Made by a program: the position numbers and the translations under genes
Notes under the pieces: generated by a model
What the model saw: only the letters and a program-made list of their open reading frames with translations
What the model was told of the DNA's origin: nothing
Database searches by the model: none
Shown: in pieces, positions 20,683 to 24,782 of the stretch
How positions within the stretch are numbered: the stretch's first letter is position 1
Layout of the letters: every line of letters begins with the position of its first letter
IMG/VR virus record: IMGVR_UViG_3300035430_000194
Location: 1 to 24,782 of that record
DNA length: 24,782 bases
Source: a virus
Direction: 5' to 3' (one strand)

Positions 20683-20990
20683 GCGAAACAAAGCGTGGCC
20701 GTAAGCCAAAGCCTAAATACGAAATTGTTTGTGAATATGTGGAGCCATTGAAAAAGGTTGGCTTTAATTTTGAGTGGCTTGATAACCTACACAGCGAATA
20801 TGGGTTCACTAAATTTGAGTACGTGCATAAATTCCAGGCGTTCAGGTGCTATAAAGACGAAAAGCATCTGGACTGGATCGACATCAACGACCTATCACTG
20901 TTAAACGGTGGTCGGAATCTCGTTGTAATCCTGCTCAAGCATGGGCGGGTCAGTCCGAAAAGGGCTGTTATTCAATATAAGTGGAGATAA
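20679..20990 (+). CDS. Small basic protein (103 aa) upstream of scaffold
   Basis: This 103-residue protein starts in an ATGA overlap. The N-terminus KRGRKPKPKYEI is an AT-hook-like basic segment. The remainder is aromatic-rich (EYVEPLKKVGFNFEWLDNLH, SEYGFTKFEYVHKFQAFRCY, then DWIDINDLSLLNGGRNLVVI). No enzyme motif is seen. Position between the Bbp19-like gene and the scaffold suggests a virion or assembly role, but DNA binding via the basic end is also possible. I do not recognise the family. Confidence 0.7.
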   Translation: MSETKRGRKPKPKYEIVCEYVEPLKKVGFNFEWLDNLHSEYGFTKFEYVHKFQAFRCYKDEKHLDWIDINDLSLLNGGRNLVVILLKHGRVSPKRAVIQYKWR

Positions 20991-20993
20991 ATT

Positions 20994-21740
20994 ATGGAAC
21001 AGGCCGTAGAGAGTAACGATGTTACACAAAACGACACCCTGACCTCACTGGTGGACGCTGCTGAGCCACAGCTGGGAGAGGGTGAGTACTTTTTAACCGA
21101 AGGTATTAAGGGCACAGGGGACACTCCCGAGTGGTTTAAGGCTGACAAATACAAGTCAATTGCTGACCAGGCTAAAGCGTATACCGAATTAGAGAAGCGC
21201 TTTGGTGGGTTCAAGGGTGCGCCTAAAGATGGCTACCAAGCACCCGAAGGTATCGAAGCTGACGATGCGCTATTTGCTGAGCTAAAGACGTTTGCCGAAG
21301 AAACGAACATGTCTCAGGACGCATTTGATCGTGCATGGGAGATACTGCAAGCCCAGTCTGAAGCGGTCGAGGAAGTATCACTCGAAACTGAGATGGCCAA
21401 GCTAGGTGACAATGCCACTGGTCGCATCAAGCACGTTGAGCAGTTCATGAAGAACAACCTAGACCCTGATACCTATGAGCGCCTTCGTTATGCTGTTAAC
21501 AGTGCTGAGTCGGTCGAATTGGTCGAGGCCTTGATCAAGTCCACTGCGCCAGCCAAGCTACCTATTGACGGTGTTGTACAGCCAGGTGGTATTACTTGGC
21601 AGGATATTGAGGCTGAGATGTTTAAGAAGGATGACAATGGCAACTTCTTGCGCTCTGTTGATCGCAACCATGAATCCAAGATTCAGCGCATGATGAAAGA
21701 ATTTGGAGGGGATCGTCCTTATTCTAAAACCATTGGGTAG
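20994..21740 (+). CDS. Capsid scaffolding protein
   Basis: This 248-residue acidic helical protein starts at ATG 20994, directly before the capsid gene. The N-terminal half has EGEYFLTEGIKGTGDTPEWF, then KADKYKSIADQAKAYTELEK, RFGGFKGAPKDGYQAPEGI, a hallmark of podovirus scaffolds. A helical middle and a basic C-terminus (ESKIQRMMKEFGGDRPYSK) would bind the capsid protein. It guides procapsid assembly and is removed before or during packaging. A structured gap separates it from the capsid gene. Confidence 0.9.
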   Translation: MEQAVESNDVTQNDTLTSLVDAAEPQLGEGEYFLTEGIKGTGDTPEWFKADKYKSIADQAKAYTELEKRFGGFKGAPKDGYQAPEGIEADDALFAELKTFAEETNMSQDAFDRAWEILQAQSEAVEEVSLETEMAKLGDNATGRIKHVEQFMKNNLDPDTYERLRYAVNSAESVELVEALIKSTAPAKLPIDGVVQPGGITWQDIEAEMFKKDDNGNFLRSVDRNHESKIQRMMKEFGGDRPYSKTIG

Positions 21741-21741
21741 T

Positions 21742-21769
21742 TTGTTTTCTTATAGCTAAATGTTATTAT
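21742..21769 (+). promoter_or_regulatory. Possible promoter for the capsid transcript
   Basis: TTGTTT (21742-21747) and TATTAT (21764-21769) are separated by 16 bases, immediately after the scaffold stop. If active, transcription would start near the first hairpin of the capsid leader. The -35 is imperfect. Confidence 0.4.
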
Positions 21770-21771
21770 TG

Positions 21772-21887
21772 ATCTGTCGGATACCCATTCTTGGCCTGAC
21801 AGATTATTTAAGGTTGTAGGCTGACCGAATCTGTCGGGCACTCAGTCGAAAACTTCTTAAAAGCACTATTGGAATGGTTCCAAGTGC
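21772..21887 (+). promoter_or_regulatory. Structured leader of the capsid gene with alternative pairings
   Basis: ATCTGTCGG occurs at 21772-21780 and again at 21829-21837. Between them CTGACAGAT (21796-21804) can pair with either copy (nine pairs including one G-U), so the two hairpins exclude each other. A third hairpin follows at 21863-21887: TTGGAA/TTCCAA arms with a TGG loop, extended by GCAC/GTGC with a two-base bulge. The capsid ribosome site (GAGGA) follows at about 21909. It may be an RNA control element or a set of protein sites. Confidence 0.55.
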
Positions 21888-21920
21888 ATTGAGTTATTTT
21901 GACAATATGAGGAATTTATC

Positions 21921-22754
21921 ATGTCAACTAATTTATCTGCTGTAGCGGTAATTGAATTTGACAGTATGGTCAAACAAGCCTACCAAGGCATGGGCCAACT
22001 AAAGAATGCAGTAACCGTCCGTAACAATGTTGTAGGTGATACCTACAAATTTCGCCGCATGGGCAAAGGTCTTGCTAACCAGAAGGCTTCTTCTGCTGAT
22101 GTAACCCCAATGGATGTTGCGCACGAGTTCAAGGTAGCCACTTTGGCTAACTGGAATGCTCCTGAGTACACCGACATCTTTGACCAGGCTGAAGTTAACT
22201 TCGATGAAAAGCAAGAGCTTGCTAACGCAATTGCAGGTGCTTTGGGTCGTCGTACTGACCAGCTTGTCATTGATGCTATGGATGCCTCAACTCCGCTGAC
22301 TACTGCTATTGCCGCAGGTGGTACTAACCTGACGATGGCTAAAGTTATCGAAGCTCAGGTTGCACTTCGTGATCAAGGCGTGCCTAGCACTGAATTGTTT
22401 GCTGCTATTGATGCAAACGGTTTGGGTGGGTTGTTGAACGATGAGAAAGCAACTTCTGCTGACTATCAGGCTATCAAGGCTTTGGTCTCTGGCGAAATCA
22501 ACACTTTGTGCGGATTTAACTTCATTGTTATCGAAACTCGCGCCGAAGGTGGTTTGACTGTAGCAACTAACATCGTTGACTCTTGGTTCTTCCAGCGTCC
22601 CGCTGTTGGTCTTGCTATCGGTATCGACATGAAGACTGAAATTAACTACGTACCTGAGAAGACTTCTTGGCTCTCTAACGGTATGTTAAAGGCTGGCTCT
22701 GTCGTTCGCGACGAAGGTGGTCTGGTTAAAGTTCAGTACGATCGAACTGCTTAA
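21921..22754 (+). CDS. Major capsid protein
   Basis: This 277-residue protein starts at ATG 21921, seven bases after GAGGA. The pattern is that of the small HK97-fold capsid proteins of podoviruses: MVKQAYQGMGQLKNAVTVRN and DTYKFRRMGKGLANQKASSA early, DVAHEFKVATLANWNAPEYT DIFD-type strand (given here in two parts), ALGRRTDQLVIDAMD in the spine region, then an axial domain with FIVIETRAEGGL and DSWFFQRPAVGLAIGIDMKT. It forms the icosahedral shell. It has its own leader and is followed at once by a strong terminator, fitting high-level expression. Codon use here is highly biased toward GCT, GGT and AAC-type codons. Confidence 0.93.
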   Translation: MSTNLSAVAVIEFDSMVKQAYQGMGQLKNAVTVRNNVVGDTYKFRRMGKGLANQKASSADVTPMDVAHEFKVATLANWNAPEYTDIFDQAEVNFDEKQELANAIAGALGRRTDQLVIDAMDASTPLTTAIAAGGTNLTMAKVIEAQVALRDQGVPSTELFAAIDANGLGGLLNDEKATSADYQAIKALVSGEINTLCGFNFIVIETRAEGGLTVATNIVDSWFFQRPAVGLAIGIDMKTEINYVPEKTSWLSNGMLKAGSVVRDEGGLVKVQYDRTA

Positions 22755-22762
22755 TAGCACAA

Positions 22763-22786
22763 GGGGGCTTCGGCCCCCATTCTTTT
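22763..22786 (+). terminator. Intrinsic terminator after the capsid gene
   Basis: GGGGGC and GCCCCC arms with a TTCG tetraloop are followed by ATTCTTTT, nine bases beyond the capsid stop. This is the clearest rho-independent terminator in the window. The tail genes downstream must rely on read-through or antitermination, or on a promoter I cannot see. Confidence 0.9.
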
Positions 22787-22798
22787 AAAAGGTGAGTT

Positions 22799-23356
22799 AT
22801 GGCTTCTAAGATAGACCTAATTAGTAATGCTCTCATTCTAATTGGCGATACCCCTATCAACTCCCTTACTGGTGGTACTCGCGCACAGCAAGTGGCATCG
22901 AACCTGTACGACAATATCGTGCAGAATGAATTGACTAAACATCGCTGGGGCTTTGCTAAGAAGAAAGCTCAATTGTCTTTGACTACTGATGTGCCTGTCG
23001 ATGATGAGTGGAAAAGCATATATCAATTGCCCACTGATCTGCTGTTTCTAATCAAGCTGTACCCGTCTACGAATTACGCCCTGTACGGTGACAAGGTTTA
23101 CACCGATACAAAGGATGCGCTGTACGCTGATTACATTTACAACGTCCCTGAATCTGAATGGCCTGTATACTTCTCTAAGATGATTGAGTATGCGCTGGCT
23201 AGAGACTTCGCAAGTTCTATTCGTGATAGTGATTCTGCTAGACAGACAATGTCGGCTGAATACATTAACCAATCACGCATGGCTCGATACACTGATTCCC
23301 AACAATACCCCGTGGTGCCTGTAGCGTCTAACCCATTCGTCAATGTGAGGTTCTAA
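22799..23356 (+). CDS. Tail tubular protein A (gp11-like gatekeeper)
   Basis: This 185-residue protein starts at ATG 22799 behind AGGTGAG. The pattern MASKIDLISNALILIGDTPI, then ASNLYDNIVQNELTKHRWGF and AKKKAQLS, followed by WKSIYQLPTDLLFLIKLYPS, is that of T7 gp11-type tail tubular protein A. It forms the ring between portal and nozzle. The end is a loop-rich tail (YPVVPVASNPFVNVRF). The TAATG overlap with the next gene at 23354-23358 shows coupled translation. Confidence 0.93.
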   Translation: MASKIDLISNALILIGDTPINSLTGGTRAQQVASNLYDNIVQNELTKHRWGFAKKKAQLSLTTDVPVDDEWKSIYQLPTDLLFLIKLYPSTNYALYGDKVYTDTKDALYADYIYNVPESEWPVYFSKMIEYALARDFASSIRDSDSARQTMSAEYINQSRMARYTDSQQYPVVPVASNPFVNVRF

Positions 23357-24009
23357 TGTTTAATGATGACCATTTCTCACATGTAGGCGGGGCATCTAGC
23401 GCACCTAGACTTTATACCTATGAGACCACAGAAGACCGCACGATTGTATTAGGTTCAGGTTACTTCAACCAGGCTTACACTAAGCTGCAAGTTAAAGACC
23501 TAATCATTGTTAACAACTCGACTGAGGTTTACACAGCTAAGGTTACTGCGGTCTCTAAGAACAGTGTGACGGTGGCTAAAACGTCATTCCTAGATCGGGA
23601 ATACGCTTACTACTATTTGGATACAGAAACCATACTCGCCCTAAATGATGATGGAGTGACGTATACCCAAGTACCCAATATGAGTGCTAATCCTGTACGT
23701 GACTTTACGATTGATGGCGATACTTTAACGTACACGGGTGTTGGTGGTCTGTTTCAGTTTGTTGGCTCAGTGGATATGAGTTCACAGAAAGTCGCCGATG
23801 TAACCATTGCCTTGTCTATTAACGATGTGATTAGCCCTCAGTCTATTGTTCGCTCGTTTACGTCTGCGAATAAGAGAGGCTCTGCATCGTCTAACGGGAT
23901 ATTCCAGGTTAACTCTGGCGATGAGTTCAAGGTGATGATGAAAGGCGATGGCACTACGTCATTGGTGGTTGATATCTTCTCTATGAACATAACCTTTATG
24001 GAAGTCTAA
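23356..24009 (+). CDS. Beta-rich tail-region structural protein, function unknown
   Basis: This 217-residue protein is set between gatekeeper and nozzle genes with TAATG overlaps at both ends. The first 75 residues (RLYTYETTEDRTIVLGSGYF, then LKVKDLIIV-like strand LQVKDLIIVNNSTEVYTAKV) form a small beta-domain common in phage structural genes. The last 110 residues (FQFVGSVDMSSQKVADVTIA, then SGDEFKVMMKGDGTTSLVVD) resemble a jelly-roll/TNF-like knob as found in head fibres and fibre tips. It may be a head-fibre, tail-ornament or receptor-contact protein. The fold is read from the strand pattern only. Confidence 0.7.
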   Translation: MFNDDHFSHVGGASSAPRLYTYETTEDRTIVLGSGYFNQAYTKLQVKDLIIVNNSTEVYTAKVTAVSKNSVTVAKTSFLDREYAYYYLDTETILALNDDGVTYTQVPNMSANPVRDFTIDGDTLTYTGVGGLFQFVGSVDMSSQKVADVTIALSINDVISPQSIVRSFTSANKRGSASSNGIFQVNSGDEFKVMMKGDGTTSLVVDIFSMNITFMEV

Positions 24010-24782
24010 TGGCTAAGTCTAGGTTCATTCAAAGTACATTTGTAAGCGGTGCATTATCCCCACTGTTAAAGGGTCGCATTGACTTACAGCAGTACTACCA
24101 AGGTGTGGAGACTGCTAGGAATGTGGTCATTGTTCCACAAGGTGGCATGAAGCGTAGGGCTGGTACTGAGTACATTGACACTGCTTTAAGGGTTCTAGGG
24201 TATTACGCTACTACACCAACCACACCCAACGGTGGTACTGGCGCTAACCTAATCGACTTTGATGATTCTACGGTATCCGCAACCACTACGGGCGTCAGTA
24301 CTACGAATAACTACGTGGTAGCTCAGTATGATCTAGGTGCCAGCCCTTCTAATGCTGCCGTATTCATTGATGTTCGCGGGATTCTATTAAGCTCAGGTAC
24401 GTCTAGCGAGTTTGATGTTGAGTATTCAGACGATGCCTCGGCATGGACTAAGGTTGCTGACATTCCCCTAATTGGTAGTAATGCACAAAACTTTAGATTC
24501 TCTGCTAGTGGAGTGCATAGATATTGGCGTGTAGTCCGTGTGGGTACGACTGATCTAGGTACTGCCACGGTTACAATGTCTGGCTTTGTTGTTCGGATTG
24601 AAACCGCTACTCGGTCGAGCGTGAAGCTATTAGACTTTAGTGTAGAGGCTGACCGTCATTACCTATTAGCTCTAACTGATCGCAATATTCGAATCTTTAA
24701 TTACAGCGGTACGATGGTGGCCAATATTGAGGTGCCATTCCTATCTGCTGAAGTGTCTGATGTTCGGGATACTCAGGTTGGA
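24009..24782 (+). CDS. Tail tubular protein B (gp12-like nozzle), N-terminal part, with discoidin-like insert; partial
   Basis: The frame opens at ATG 24009 (TAATG overlap) and runs without a stop for 258 codons to the window end. The start, RFIQSTFVSGALSPLLKGRI, then QQYYQGVETARNVVIVPQGG and MKRRAGTEYI, is the classic nozzle N-terminus. SVKLLDFSVEADRHYLLALT near the end is the first blade typical of the family. Between them lie about 110 extra residues with VAQYDLGASPSNAAVFIDVR, then SSEFDVEYSDDASAWTKVAD and FSASGVHRYWRVVRVG. That reads as an F5/8 type C (discoidin-like) beta-sandwich insert, a fold that often binds carbohydrate. The remainder of the gene is outside the window. Confidence 0.88.
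   Translation, partial: MAKSRFIQSTFVSGALSPLLKGRIDLQQYYQGVETARNVVIVPQGGMKRRAGTEYIDTALRVLGYYATTPTTPNGGTGANLIDFDDSTVSATTTGVSTTNNYVVAQYDLGASPSNAAVFIDVRGILLSSGTSSEFDVEYSDDASAWTKVADIPLIGSNAQNFRFSASGVHRYWRVVRVGTTDLGTATVTMSGFVVRIETATRSSVKLLDFSVEADRHYLLALTDRNIRIFNYSGTMVANIEVPFLSAEVSDVRDTQVG

Noticed and set aside
1-24782. CRISPR array or insertion sequence
   Set aside because: No regularly spaced repeats and no transposase with terminal inverted repeats are visible.

Overview
This window is part of a tailed double-stranded DNA bacteriophage (Caudoviricetes) with a short, T7-type tail. The support is a head-tail connector-type portal, a large terminase, a scaffold, a major capsid protein, a tail tubular protein A-like gatekeeper, the start of a tail tubular protein B-like nozzle, and a T7 gp17-like anchor on the tail fibre. 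Several small proteins resemble ones that recur in marine podoviruses and Bordetella BPP-1-like phages, so an aquatic, probably proteobacterial, host is a reasonable inference. No integrase, RNA polymerase or DNA polymerase is visible.

Layout. Bases 1-8015 (+ strand) hold the distal end of the late region: the C-terminal part of a very large virion protein, a tail fibre/spike with a beta-helix, a small cysteine peptidase-like protein, a second beta-helix spike, small basic proteins, and a lysis cassette (N-anchored coiled-coil protein, GTA-type 3-TM holin, GH24 lysozyme). Bases 8006-16134 (- strand) hold three leftward blocks of early and replication genes. Block A (16134-14134) has small unknowns, a C5-methyltransferase-like protein and two helix-turn-helix (HTH) proteins. 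Block B (13852-11974) has small zinc-ribbon proteins, an ERF single-strand annealing protein, an SSB-like protein and a Cro/CI repressor-like protein, followed by a hairpin terminator. Block C (11665-8006) has a winged-helix protein, two proteins suggestive of a replication initiator, an HTH-metallophosphoesterase fusion, a DUF3310 protein and an HNH nuclease. Bases 16292-24782 (+ strand) hold the proximal late region: small terminase, large terminase, portal, scaffold, capsid, gatekeeper and nozzle.

The right end stops inside the nozzle gene and the left end opens inside the kind of large virion protein gene that normally follows the nozzle. The simplest reading is a circular (or circularly permuted) map in which one rightward late block is interrupted only by the missing segment and converges on the leftward early block at 8006-8015.

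Most gene borders are ATGA, TAATG, TGATG or TAGTG overlaps, so translation is tightly coupled within blocks. Control DNA is concentrated in a few gaps. These are the divergent promoter region at 16135-16291, a promoter with repeats and a perfect palindrome at 13853-13978, a structured 308-base gap at 11666-11973, and a structured capsid leader at 21741-21920 paired with a strong terminator after the capsid gene.

The least familiar content is: the peptidase-like gene set between two spikes; a candidate permuted NlpC/P60-like protein between terminase and portal; a discoidin-like insertion in the nozzle; and a capsid leader whose middle segment could pair with either of two flanking copies.
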